64,000 bases of DNA from Pseudoduganella danionis (GTDB lineage: Bacteria > Pseudomonadota > Gammaproteobacteria > Burkholderiales > Burkholderiaceae_D). Made by a program: the position numbers and the translations under genes. The stretch's first letter is position 1, and every line of letters begins with the position of its first letter. The notes under the pieces were generated by a model. The model was not told the DNA's origin. It worked only from the letters and a program-made list of their open reading frames with translations, and searched no databases. Where the stretch lies: NCBI RefSeq assembly GCF_009720775.1, contig NZ_WNKW01000006.1, positions 186,001 through 250,000 of the forward strand. The letters are read 5' to 3'. This document shows, piece by piece, positions 15,806 to 24,121 of the stretch.

Positions 15806-17980
15806 TCAGTACTTTTTCTTGGGCTTGGCGCCAGCGGCCGGTTTTTTCGGCGGCGTGGATTTGCCCGACTCCGGCGGCATGCGGTCGGCATGGCTGATTT
15901 TCAGTTGTGCGCCACCGACCCAGACTTTGCCCAGATGCTTGAACAGATCGGGCGGCATACCGTCCGGCAACTCCAGCATGCTATAGGTATCGAAGATTTC
16001 GATACGACCGATATGTTTGGCTTCCAGCCCCGCTTCGTTGGCGATGGCTCCGACGATGTTGGCCGGCGTGGCCGCATGGTTGCTACCCACTTCGATGCGG
16101 AAAGCGCTCATCGGAATCGCAACCTTGCCCGGCTTTTCCTTTTTCTTCTTCGGTGCAGCCTCAGCCAGTTCGCTCGCTTCCACGCGTGCCGCCTTGGCCA
16201 GCGGCGAAGCCGCCGGACTGGCTGGCGCAGCCGCTTTGAGGGGCTTGCTGGCCGGCTTGGCAGCCGGTGCACGCGCCTCATCACCATCACGGCTGATACG
16301 CAACTGCTGGCCCGCTACCTTGATGCCGGCCAGATGGGCCAGCACCTCGCTATCGAGGTTGTCCGGCATATCGAGCACCGTGTAATCGTCGTAGATTTCG
16401 ATACGGCCGATGTGCTTGGAGTCGATGCCGCCCTCGTTGGCAATCGCGCCGACGATATTGCCCGGCTTGACGCCGTGCTGGTAGCCCACTTCGATGCGGA
16501 AGGTCTGCATGCCCGGATCCGGTGCGCGCATCACGCGTTCTTTTTTCGGGAAGCGTTCGGCACGTTCGCCGCGCTCGGTGCGTTCGAAGCCGACCTGACG
16601 GCCCGGACGCTCGTCCCAGCTGGCGGCCGGAATCTGCTGCTTCTTATCCAGCAGCAGCGGTACATCGCCGCGTGCCATCTTGGCCAGCGCTGCCGCGATT
16701 TCGATGGCAGGAATATTCTGCTCGCGCTCGAAGTCTTCGATCAGCGACTGGAACTGTTCCAGCTCGCCCTGCGCCAGCGTTTCGCTGATCTGCGATTTGA
16801 ATTTGGCGATACGCACATCGTTCACCGCCTGTATGGTCGGCAGTTCCAGCATGCCGATAGGCTGGCGGGTAGCGCGTTCGATCGACTTGAGCAGACCTTT
16901 TTCGCGCGGCGTGATGAACAGGATCGCTTCGCCGCTACGGCCGGCACGGCCGGTACGGCCGATACGGTGGGTATAGCTTTCCGGATCGTGCGGCACGTCG
17001 TAATTGACCACGTGACTGATGCGCTCCACGTCCAGGCCACGGGCGGCCACGTCGGTGGCAACCAGAATGTCGATCTTGCCATCCTTGAGCTGCTGGATGG
17101 TGCGCTCGCGCTGCGCCTGCTGGATGTCGCCATTGATGGCCGCTGCCGAGAAGCCGCGCGCCTGCAGTTTCTGCGCCAGTTCTTCCGTACCCAGCTTGGT
17201 GCGCGAGAAGATGATCATGCCGTCGAAGTCTTCCGCTTCCAGAATGCGGGTCAGCGCGTCGAGCTTGTGCATGCCGCTTACCAGCCAGTAGCGCTGGCGG
17301 ATGTTTTCATTGGTGCCCGTCTTGGCAGCGACCGTGATTTCTTTCGGGCTGCGCAGATAGGTGTTGGCGATGCGGCGGATAGCCGACGGCATGGTGGCCG
17401 AGAACAGCGCCGTCTGGCGCGACTCGGGCGTCTCCTGCAGGATGCGCTCGACATCGTCGATAAAGCCCATGCGCAGCATTTCGTCGGCTTCGTCCAGCAC
17501 CAGCGTTTTCAGCTTGGACAGATCGAGCGAGCCTTTATCGAGGTGGTCGATCACACGGCCGGGCGTACCAACCACGACGTGCACGCCGCGGCGCAGTGCC
17601 GACAGCTGCGGGCCGTAGCTCTGGCCACCGTAGATAGGCAGTACATGGAAGCCGGGGATATGCGCGGCATAGGTCTGGAATGCTTCGGCGACCTGGATCG
17701 CCAGTTCGCGCGTCGGTGCCAGCACCAGCGCCTGCGGCGTGGTTTGACGGATATCGATGCGCGACAGGATAGGTAGTGCAAACGCGGCGGTTTTACCCGT
17801 GCCGGTCTGGGCCTGGCCCAGCACGTCGAGGTTCTGCAGCAGCAGCGGGATGGTGGCCGCCTGGATAGGCGACGGGGATTCGTAACCGACTTCCTTGAGC
17901 GCCTTGATCAAAGGTGCACTAAGGTCCAGATCGGAAAACAGGGTTACGGGGGGAATGGAAGATTGGGGGGATACAGACAT
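15806..17980 (-). CDS. deaD: ATP-dependent DEAD-box RNA helicase with two C-terminal DbpA-type RNA-binding domains
   Basis: About 724 residues. Helicase motifs are complete: Q-motif 'YESPSPIQ', motif I 'AQTGTGKT', Ia 'PTRELA', II 'DEAD', III 'SAT', V 'VATDVAARGLD' and VI 'HRIGRTGR'. After the RecA-like pair (about 15-380) come a helical dimerisation-like segment and a charged linker. The DbpA/CsdA RNA-binding fold (PF03880) then appears twice: near 485-565 ('FRIEVGYQHGVKPGNIVGAIANEGG') and near 630-705 ('FRIEVGSNHAATPANIVGAIANEAG'). CsdA/DeaD proteins unwind structured RNA in ribosome assembly and cold adaptation; one such domain is usual. The tail is Lys-rich. ATG 17980 is used; GTG 17992 is possible. 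Confidence 0.9.
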   Translation of the reverse strand: MSVSPQSSIPPVTLFSDLDLSAPLIKALKEVGYESPSPIQAATIPLLLQNLDVLGQAQTGTGKTAAFALPILSRIDIRQTTPQALVLAPTRELAIQVAEAFQTYAAHIPGFHVLPIYGGQSYGPQLSALRRGVHVVVGTPGRVIDHLDKGSLDLSKLKTLVLDEADEMLRMGFIDDVERILQETPESRQTALFSATMPSAIRRIANTYLRSPKEITVAAKTGTNENIRQRYWLVSGMHKLDALTRILEAEDFDGMIIFSRTKLGTEELAQKLQARGFSAAAINGDIQQAQRERTIQQLKDGKIDILVATDVAARGLDVERISHVVNYDVPHDPESYTHRIGRTGRAGRSGEAILFITPREKGLLKSIERATRQPIGMLELPTIQAVNDVRIAKFKSQISETLAQGELEQFQSLIEDFEREQNIPAIEIAAALAKMARGDVPLLLDKKQQIPAASWDERPGRQVGFERTERGERAERFPKKERVMRAPDPGMQTFRIEVGYQHGVKPGNIVGAIANEGGIDSKHIGRIEIYDDYTVLDMPDNLDSEVLAHLAGIKVAGQQLRISRDGDEARAPAAKPASKPLKAAAPASPAASPLAKAARVEASELAEAAPKKKKEKPGKVAIPMSAFRIEVGSNHAATPANIVGAIANEAGLEAKHIGRIEIFDTYSMLELPDGMPPDLFKHLGKVWVGGAQLKISHADRMPPESGKSTPPKKPAAGAKPKKKY

Positions 17981-18339
17981 GGCGTCACTCACAAGTATGT
18001 TCGAATCGCCTAATTGCGAAAGAAATTTGTGCGTAGTTTACTCTGTCTGGCCGGGTTAAGCCCGATTTTGCCTAAAAATCGCGAAAACATGGCCGAAATC
18101 ACAGTATTTCCAGCCAATTCACACGGACATAAAAAAACACAGGCCATGGCCTGTGCTTTCCGTTTCTTGCGCCGCCCAGGCCTTGCTGGTCCGGGGCGGC
18201 ACGTCCTGCATGATGACGCTGGTGCTGCAAGCTGAAGGTCAGCTTAGTGCCGCCAGCTCGGGCTGGCGGTCAGGGTGACACTAGTATTGCCTGATCCTGC
18301 TGCTTGATCTTACTGCCGGCTATGCTGCCGGCGGCCTGC
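17981..18339. other. Intergenic region between deaD and the small exported proteins
   Basis: Holds the deaD promoter (transcribed to the left) and the terminator at 18131-18155. A second GC-rich hairpin lies at about 18250-18268 (CCGCCAGC / GCTGGCGG) without a T-run. A 73-codon plus-strand frame at 18014 spans the terminator and is not credible as a gene. Confidence 0.5.
18131..18155 (-). terminator. Rho-independent terminator between small exported genes and deaD
   Basis: An 18-bp perfect palindrome (18138-18155, CACAGGCCATGGCCTGTG) followed on the minus strand by seven T. It should stop transcripts of the 18340-18597 gene before deaD. The centre of the palindrome contains an NcoI-like CCATGG. 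Confidence 0.75.
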
Positions 18340-18597
18340 TTATTTGCTGGCAGCTGGGGCGGCAGCGGCAGGAGCCGAGGCCGATGCGCTAGCCGATGCA
18401 GCGGCAGCTTTCTTGTGATGCTTGCCAGCTTTTTTGGCTGGTTCGGCTGGCGTCGAAGCGGCCGGTGCCGAAGCTGCTGCAGCGGTGACGGCAGGAGCCG
18501 ATGCCTTGGCGCTGGCCGCAGCGGCTGGAGCAGGGGTTTGAGCGAAAGCAGCACCAGCGAACAGGGTGGCGATGAGGGTAGCGATAACTTTTTTCAT
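18340..18597 (-). CDS. Small exported Ala-rich protein, copy 1 of tandem pair
   Basis: 85 residues: signal peptide 1-19 (MKKVIATLIATLFAGAAFA, cleaved before QTP), then a low-complexity mature part of Ala, Ser and Pro with a central basic patch 'KKAGKHHKKA'. No known fold. It differs from the copy at 18660-18917 at only a handful of positions, and the 30 bp upstream, including the AAGAGGAATTATC ribosome site, is also conserved, so the pair arose by tandem duplication. The His/Lys patch could bind nucleic acid, phosphate or metal; that is a guess from composition only. Confidence 0.8.
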   Translation of the reverse strand: MKKVIATLIATLFAGAAFAQTPAPAAAASAKASAPAVTAAAASAPAASTPAEPAKKAGKHHKKAAAASASASASAPAAAAPAASK

Positions 18598-18659
18598 GAT
18601 AATTCCTCTTAATGGTATAGACGGTTTATTTAGTCAAATCTGATTCAAAGACTGCCCGA

Positions 18660-18917
18660 TTATTTGCTGGCTGCTGGTGCCGAAGCCGCAGGAGCCGAAG
18701 CCGACGCGCTAGCCGATGCAGCGGCAGCTTTCTTGTGATGCTTGGTCGCTTTCTTGGTTGGTTCGGCAGGGGTCGATGCAGCCGGGGCCGAAGCTGCTGC
18801 AGCGGTGGCGGCAGGAGCCGATGCTTTGGCGCTAGCCGAAGCGGCAGGAGCAGGAGTCTGAGCGAAAGCGGCACCAGCGAACAGGGTAGCAACCAGGGTA
18901 GCGATAACTTTTTTCAT
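18660..18917 (-). CDS. Small exported Ala-rich protein, copy 2 of tandem pair
   Basis: 85 residues, paralogue of the next gene downstream (62 bp away, same strand). Signal peptide 1-19, then Ala/Ser/Pro-rich sequence around 'KKATKHHKKA'. The ribosome site AAGAGGAATTATC and bases up to about 40 bp upstream match copy 1. Function unknown; the duplication suggests a dosage effect or recent expansion. Confidence 0.8.
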   Translation of the reverse strand: MKKVIATLVATLFAGAAFAQTPAPAASASAKASAPAATAAAASAPAASTPAEPTKKATKHHKKAAAASASASASAPAASAPAASK

Positions 18918-18978
18918 GATAATTCCTCTTAATGGTATATACGGTTTATATGATTAAATCTAACTAAACGATTGCTGA

Positions 18979-19434
18979 TTACTTGCTTACTACTGCTGGT
19001 TTAACTTCGCCTTTTGCAGCAACTTTTGCGACGACTTCAGGTGCTGCACCCTTGGATTCTTTGGTCTGGAGCTCGGCTTTCACGGGAGCGCCCTTCACTT
19101 CGGTCTTGCCGGCGACATGCGCATCAGTCTTGACTTCGGTGGCTTTGATTTCTGCAGTCTTGGCTTCAGCTTTCACCTCGTGGGTTTTGGCTTTGGCATC
19201 GGCTGGTTTGTGCGCCGCTTTCACCTCGGCTGCCTTGGCTTCGCCTTTCACTTCAGCCGTCTTGGCTTCAGCTTTGGCTTCCAGCTTGGTTTCGGCCTTC
19301 GCTTCGGTTTTCGCTTCAGCTTTCACTGCGGCTGGTTTGGCCACCGGTGCGGTGGTCGTGGTGGCAGCAGGCGTCTGTGCGTATGCTGCGGTAGCGAACA
19401 GGCCGGCGATCAGGGAAGCGGTGATTTTGGTCAT
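18979..19434 (-). CDS. Exported Ala/Lys/Glu-rich repetitive protein
   Basis: 151 residues: signal peptide 1-19 (cleavage AYA before QTP, like its two neighbours), then irregular repeats of 'KAEAKTAEVK'-like units, almost all Ala, Lys, Glu, Val and Thr. The composition suggests a long single charged helix or a disordered, histone-tail-like chain in the periplasm. No family recognised. It heads the group of three small exported proteins, all on the minus strand. The ribosome site AAAGGAAATACATC is good. Repetitive sequence of this type can change length easily. Confidence 0.75.
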   Translation of the reverse strand: MTKITASLIAGLFATAAYAQTPAATTTTAPVAKPAAVKAEAKTEAKAETKLEAKAEAKTAEVKGEAKAAEVKAAHKPADAKAKTHEVKAEAKTAEIKATEVKTDAHVAGKTEVKGAPVKAELQTKESKGAAPEVVAKVAAKGEVKPAVVSK

Positions 19435-19597
19435 GATGTATTTCCTTTTCTAGGTTTCGGCATCGGGACAATCCCGTGTCGCATGAGCAAAAAACGGCCT
19501 CCCTCCCCCTGCAGTTGACGGCAATTACAAGCTCTTACCGACTCTTACACTCGCTTACAAATAGCGCTTACCGGCGTTCTGACTCAGACGGCCTGCT

Positions 19598-20404
19598 TCA
19601 ATGAGGTTGCACTTCCTTTTTCACGGCAGCCAGCGCCATGCGCTCCACCAGTCCGGGCGCGATCAGCTTCAGCCAGCGTCCGAGTTTGCCCTTGGCCGAC
19701 ATCACCACTTCGCGCTCGCGCGCCTGCATGCCGTCGATAATCAGCTGGGCGCACTGCTGCACCGACATGGCCTTATCCTCTTTCAGGCTGCTGCTACCAA
19801 GCTCACCGCCCGCCGCATTGAAGCCACGATGGCGGATCTGCGTTGCCACCACACCCGGATAGGCAATCGTCACGCTGACCCCGGCGCCACGCAGCTCCGG
19901 CCGCAGCGCCTCGAAGAAGCCGCCCATGGCGAACTTGGTGGCGCCATAGGCCGTGCGGCCCGGCACACCCACCAGCCCGGCCAGCGAGGAGACAGCAACG
20001 ATGCGGCCGCGCGTCTGCTTCAGATAAGGCAGCGCAGCATGGGTACACCACACGCTGCCCCACAGATTTATCCGCATCAGTTCTTCGTACCAAGCCAGAT
20101 TGTCGACTTCCTCGAACAGCGCATGGGCCGAACGGCCAGCGTTATTGATCAAGCCATCGATGCGGCCAAAGCGTGACACGCAGGCCGCGATCAGCGCCGT
20201 GCACTGGGCCTGCACCGACACGTCGGTAGGCACCACCAGCGTCTGCGCGCCGCTGGCAGCGCATTCGGCCGCCACCTGTTCCAGCAGTTCGACCTTGCGT
20301 GCGGCCAGCACCAGCGCGACTTGCTTGCCATGGCGGCGCGCCAACTGGCGCGCCATTTCTGCCCCGATGCCATCCGAGCTACCGGTAATGATGATGACTT
20401 GCAT
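19598..20404 (-). CDS. SDR family NAD(P)-dependent oxidoreductase
   Basis: 268 residues, a classical short-chain dehydrogenase: cofactor loop TGSSDGIG at 7-14, 'NNAG', Ser of 'VSSLAG', and the active-site YxxxK in 'AYGATKFAMGG'. The length and the C-terminal tail, with 'LKLIAPGLVERMALAAVK', resemble SDRs of the DHRS7/11-beta-HSD-like group acting on lipid or ketone substrates at membranes. The substrate is unknown. The start is well supported by AGGAGGGG upstream. Divergent from the M28 peptidase gene, with 114 bp between for both promoters. Confidence 0.9.
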   Translation of the reverse strand: MQVIIITGSSDGIGAEMARQLARRHGKQVALVLAARKVELLEQVAAECAASGAQTLVVPTDVSVQAQCTALIAACVSRFGRIDGLINNAGRSAHALFEEVDNLAWYEELMRINLWGSVWCTHAALPYLKQTRGRIVAVSSLAGLVGVPGRTAYGATKFAMGGFFEALRPELRGAGVSVTIAYPGVVATQIRHRGFNAAGGELGSSSLKEDKAMSVQQCAQLIIDGMQAREREVVMSAKGKLGRWLKLIAPGLVERMALAAVKKEVQPH

Positions 20405-20518
20405 GGATCCCCTCCTGATTTAGTCCGATATTTTTTACAACAACACGACGTGCAGTTACTACCACAAGTAAAGTAAGATAGCTGCCTTCTGCACCGAATT
20501 ACAATTCATGGAGTAAAC

Positions 20519-22150
20519 ATGCGCATTCCGGCCCTCGCCATCGCTACCAGCCTCGCGCTGGCTTCCTTCCACGCCCACGCACAGAACGCACCGACCGTCA
20601 CCGAAGGTCCGCTGCGAGCCCACTTGTCCTTCCTCGCCGACGATCTGCTCGAAGGACGTGGCACCGGCCAGCGCGGCGGCGATCTGGCCGTGCGCTATCT
20701 GGAAACCCAGGCGGCCGCAATCGGCCTGAAACCGCTGGCCAGCGGCGGCTACCGCATGCCAGTGCAGATCGAAGGCACCAAGCTACTGGCCAACAGCTTT
20801 GTACGCTTCCAGAACGCAGGCGGCCAGCAGATCACCCCGCAGAACGGCAGCGAGATCGTGTTCGGCACGGCCGGCGGCAAAACCGATATCAGCATCGATG
20901 CCCCGCTGGTGTTCGTCGGCTATGGCGCCGTCGCCCCGGAAGAAAAATGGGACGACTACAAAGGCGTCGACATGAAGGGCAAAATTCTGGTCATGATGGT
21001 CAATGACCCGCAGCCAACTGCCGAAGAACCCAACCGCTTCGCCGGCAAAGCCTACACCTATTACGGCCGCTGGCTGTACAAATTCGAAGAAGCCGTACGC
21101 CAGGGCGCGGCCGGCGCCCTGCTGATCCACACCACCCCGTCGGCCTCCTATCCATGGAGTGTACCTGCCAATGGCTTCAGCCACGAGCGCTTCCATCTGG
21201 CCGGTTCCGGCAACCCTATCGAAGGCTGGGTGCAGGAAGATGTGGCGCGCAAACTGTTCGCCGCCGGCGGTTTCGATCTCGATGCGCTGCGTGCGCAAGC
21301 CGAGCGACGCGACTTCCGTCCGGTCGACCTGAAACTCAGCGTGCATGCGGAAATCCATAGCGCGATTCGTCAGATCGAGCAATTCAACGTGGCCGGCATC
21401 ATCCCCGGCACCGATCCCAAGCTTAAGCAGCAGGCCGTGGTGTATTCGGCCCACTGGGACCATCTGGGCATGGACGAAGGCGTGAGCAAGGAAGATGGCC
21501 ATGACCACATCTGGAACGGTGCCATCGACAACGCCTCCGGTTCGGCGGCCCTGCTGGCCATGGCGGCCGAAGCCGTCAAGCGTCCCGCCAAGCGTACCCA
21601 GGTCTTCCTCTGGCCTGCGGCAGAAGAACAGGGCCTGCTAGGTAGCGCCGCCTATGTGCGCAATCCGGCCTGGCCACTCAAGCAGACCACGGCCGACCTG
21701 AATCTGGACAGCATGAACTTCGTCGGTCGCACGGTCGACATGGGTGTGGCTGGCGCCGAGCGCAGCAGCCTGTACGACGCGGCCGCCAAAGTGGCGCGCA
21801 AAATGGGCCTGAAGCTGGCACCGACCATCCCCGATCTGTCCGGCGCCTATTTCCGTGCCGACCACTTCAACTTCGCCAAGGCCGGCGTACCGGCCTTTAA
21901 CGTGGGTTCGGCCGTGTTCTCGGGCGACGGCCACTTCGAGTTCGAACACGATCAGGAACATTCGAGCGCCAAAATGGTCTCGTTCAAGAAGGACTACCAC
22001 CAGATCAGCGACGAATACCACCCGAGCTGGGATCTGACGGGCATGGTGCAGCAAGCCCAGTTCACGCTGAATCTGGGCTACGCGGTCGGCAATGCACCGG
22101 AAATGCAGAGCTGGAAGGCTGGCGATGCGTTCGGCAAGGTCAAACGCTAA
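20519..22150 (+). CDS. Exported M28 family zinc aminopeptidase with PA domain
   Basis: 543 residues. Signal peptide 1-21 (AHA cleavage). A protease-associated insert (about 120-230) splits the N-terminal part. The di-zinc peptidase core (about 280-530) shows 'AHWDHLG' (first His), 'GAIDNASGSA' (bridging Asp), 'PAAEEQGLLGS' (catalytic Glu and ligand Glu), 'NLD' (Asp) and 'DEYHPSWD' (last His). This matches the M28 aminopeptidase family that trims N-terminal residues from peptides in the periplasm or outside the cell. A dienelactone hydrolase gene follows after 10 bp, with an intervening ribosome site, suggesting cotranscription. Confidence 0.9.
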   Translation: MRIPALAIATSLALASFHAHAQNAPTVTEGPLRAHLSFLADDLLEGRGTGQRGGDLAVRYLETQAAAIGLKPLASGGYRMPVQIEGTKLLANSFVRFQNAGGQQITPQNGSEIVFGTAGGKTDISIDAPLVFVGYGAVAPEEKWDDYKGVDMKGKILVMMVNDPQPTAEEPNRFAGKAYTYYGRWLYKFEEAVRQGAAGALLIHTTPSASYPWSVPANGFSHERFHLAGSGNPIEGWVQEDVARKLFAAGGFDLDALRAQAERRDFRPVDLKLSVHAEIHSAIRQIEQFNVAGIIPGTDPKLKQQAVVYSAHWDHLGMDEGVSKEDGHDHIWNGAIDNASGSAALLAMAAEAVKRPAKRTQVFLWPAAEEQGLLGSAAYVRNPAWPLKQTTADLNLDSMNFVGRTVDMGVAGAERSSLYDAAAKVARKMGLKLAPTIPDLSGAYFRADHFNFAKAGVPAFNVGSAVFSGDGHFEFEHDQEHSSAKMVSFKKDYHQISDEYHPSWDLTGMVQQAQFTLNLGYAVGNAPEMQSWKAGDAFGKVKR

Positions 22151-22160
22151 AGGAGAGACG

Positions 22161-22856
22161 ATGGAAACCAACAGCAAATGGATCAATATCGCTAGCGCCA
22201 ACGGCAGCTTTGGCGCCTACCTGTCGCTGCCGCGCGGCGGCACAGGCCCCGGCATCGTACTGCTGCAGGAAATCTTCGGCGTCAACCAGCATATCCGCAA
22301 TGTGGCCGACCAGTATGCGGCCGATGGCTATGTGGTGCTGGTGCCGGATCTGTTCTGGCGTCAGGGCGAGCGCATCGAACTCGGTTATGAAGGCGCTGAC
22401 TGGCAGCGTGCGGTGGAACTGATGAACGCGACCGACTTCGCGCTGGCGCAGGCCGATGTGGCAGCCAGCGTCGAAGTGCTGCGCGCCATGGCGGGTGTGG
22501 ACCGCATCGCCTCGCTGGGCTTCTGCTTCGGCGGCAAGCTGTCCTACCATACAGCGGCCAATGGCGTGGTCGATGCGGCCGTGTGCTACTACGGCGGCGG
22601 CATCCAGCTCGGCCTGGCGCGCGCCAGCGAGATCAAGGTGCCCGTGCTGATGCACTTCGGTGCACTCGATAGCCACATTCCGCTCAGCGCCGTGCAAAGC
22701 ATCGCCGAGCAGTTCGATGATAACGAGCAGGTGGAAATCCATGTGTATCCGGACGCGGAGCATGGTTTTAATTGCAACCACCGCAGCTCCTACCATCAGC
22801 GCAGCGCTGCGCTAGCTAGAGGACATACACTACAGTTCCTGGCCGAACAGCTGTGA
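22161..22856 (+). CDS. Dienelactone hydrolase family protein
   Basis: 231 residues without signal peptide, cytosolic. The nucleophile is a Cys in 'GFCFGG', as in true dienelactone hydrolases. The catalytic Asp is in 'GALDSHIP' and the His in 'DAEHGFN'. N-terminal 'LQEIFGVNQHIRNVADQYAADGYVVLVPDLFWR' is the family signature region. Known members open dienelactone rings in chloroaromatic degradation or act as carboxymethylenebutenolidases, but many are general esterases. ATG 22161 follows AGGAGAG. It sits 10 bp after the M28 peptidase and is followed 49 bp later by a thioesterase gene. Confidence 0.9.
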   Translation: METNSKWINIASANGSFGAYLSLPRGGTGPGIVLLQEIFGVNQHIRNVADQYAADGYVVLVPDLFWRQGERIELGYEGADWQRAVELMNATDFALAQADVAASVEVLRAMAGVDRIASLGFCFGGKLSYHTAANGVVDAAVCYYGGGIQLGLARASEIKVPVLMHFGALDSHIPLSAVQSIAEQFDDNEQVEIHVYPDAEHGFNCNHRSSYHQRSAALARGHTLQFLAEQL

Positions 22857-22905
22857 CCGCGCGCGGGCCGTGCGCTAGAATGAAGCCTTACTACGTGAGG
22901 TAAGC

Positions 22906-23349
22906 ATGGCCCGTCTGCAACTGCATTTCCCAGAAAACCAGTTCTGTTTTTCCACCCAGCTCACGGTCCGCGTGACCGACATCAACGCCGGCAACCACCT
23001 CGGCAATGACTCCATGATCTCCATGCTGTCGGAAGCGCGCGCGCGCTTCTTGTACGAATATGGCGTGGAAGAAGTCGATGGCACGGGGCTGGGCATCATC
23101 GTCACCGATCTGTCCACCATGTACCGCGCCGAAGCCCATGCGCGCGACGTGCTGACCTTCGAAGTGGGTGTGATGGACTTTAATGCCTACGGTGGCGACA
23201 TCATCTTCCGCGTCACCCGTCCGGCCGACCACACGCTGGTGGCCATGGCCAAGTACGGCTTCGTCTTCTTCAACTACAAGACCGGCAAGGTCACGCCGAT
23301 GGCGCCTGAATTCCTCGCCAAATTCCCCCATGTGAACCGGCTAGAATAA
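22906..23349 (+). CDS. Hot-dog fold acyl-CoA thioesterase (4HBT family)
   Basis: 147 residues, one hot-dog domain. 'VRVTDINAGNHLGNDSMISMLSEARARFL' is the 4HBT helix region, with Asp in 'VTDIN' and an Asn/His pair in 'NHLGND' where the family has its catalytic acid region. It probably hydrolyses acyl-CoA or a similar thioester; specificity cannot be read from sequence. Likely the last gene of a run with the M28 peptidase and dienelactone hydrolase. It converges on the DUF3016 gene; the 42-bp gap contains three tandem CCTAAG(T/C) heptamers. Confidence 0.85.
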   Translation: MARLQLHFPENQFCFSTQLTVRVTDINAGNHLGNDSMISMLSEARARFLYEYGVEEVDGTGLGIIVTDLSTMYRAEAHARDVLTFEVGVMDFNAYGGDIIFRVTRPADHTLVAMAKYGFVFFNYKTGKVTPMAPEFLAKFPHVNRLE

Positions 23350-23391
23350 ATCCTAAGTCCTAAGCCCTAAGCCCAGAGCACGGCAGGCCGT

Positions 23392-23880
23392 TCAGCGCGC
23401 CGCGGTTTTGCGCACGATGGTTTTATCGAACCATTCGTCGAGCATCTGCTTCTCGTAGCGCAGCGTGTCAGTTTCCCAGTAGCGGTTGATGCGCTGCATA
23501 TAGCTCATATTCGCTAGCTGCTCGTCGCCGCTGCGCACACTCTGGCCATCCTGCTCCAGCGTATAGCGCAAGCGCATGCGCGGCCAGTCGGCACCATCAT
23601 TGAGCACGCGGATATCTTCGCCGCCATTGTGGCGCGGCCACATGCGCCCGGCCAGATCGATATCGAGCACCTCGATTTTCAGCGTCTGCCCGGCCGGCAG
23701 TTTGGCTGACCAGGTATCGAAATAGCTGCTGAAATCCTTCAGCACGCGCTCGCGCTCGATGGCATTGCGCGGCACATCGGCAAAATCTTCCGGCTTGATA
23801 TAGCTGACGCTCACCTGCGCCGAGGCGGCGCCGCAGGCCAGCAGCGCTGCTGCCAGCACGCTACGTGTGATTGCTCGCAT
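23392..23880 (-). CDS. DUF3016 family exported protein
   Basis: 162 residues. Signal peptide 1-21 (cleavage SAQ). The mature part has the DUF3016 pattern 'VSYIKPEDFADV', 'LKIEVLDIDLAGRMWPR' and 'MRLRYTLEQDG', ending in a Tyr/Trp-rich helix. The family is exported and of unknown function, common in gamma- and betaproteobacteria. ATG 23880 is chosen over an upstream in-frame ATG because AAGGAG lies about 7 bp before it and it begins the signal peptide. It is divergent from phoX across a region containing a Pho box. Confidence 0.85.
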   Translation of the reverse strand: MRAITRSVLAAALLACGAASAQVSVSYIKPEDFADVPRNAIERERVLKDFSSYFDTWSAKLPAGQTLKIEVLDIDLAGRMWPRHNGGEDIRVLNDGADWPRMRLRYTLEQDGQSVRSGDEQLANMSYMQRINRYWETDTLRYEKQMLDEWFDKTIVRKTAAR

Positions 23881-24000
23881 GAGAGACTCCTTCACAATCC
23901 ATGCAGCCCGAAACGCTGCAAACAATATAGCTGCAATATAGCCGCTTTTGCGCGCGCCCGCGCTGCCTGAATAAGTTTGTTACCAAATCCCAGTTCGCGT

Positions 24001-24034
24001 TTGTCATGCTGCCGTCATAACAAATGACTAAGAT
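24001..24034 (+). promoter_or_regulatory. Pho box and -10 element upstream of phoX
   Basis: Two direct heptamers TTGTCAT (24001-24007) and CCGTCAT (24012-24018) are separated by 4 bp, matching the PhoB consensus CTGTCAT-N4-CTGTCAT with an 11-bp period. Ten base pairs further on, TAAGAT (24029-24034) is placed as the -10 hexamer, the spacing seen in PhoB-activated promoters where the Pho box replaces the -35. Confidence 0.8.
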
Positions 24035-24121
24035 GGCGCCCGTCGAGGCTGAGCCAGCCCCTCGCCACCTCCCGCGCCAGGCGCGGCCACCAGACTGGCA
24101 CTAACCACAACAGGATTCTCC

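Noticed and set aside
18014..18235. 73-codon plus-strand frame beside deaD
   Set aside because: It spans a strong minus-strand terminator palindrome and shows no protein-like pattern.
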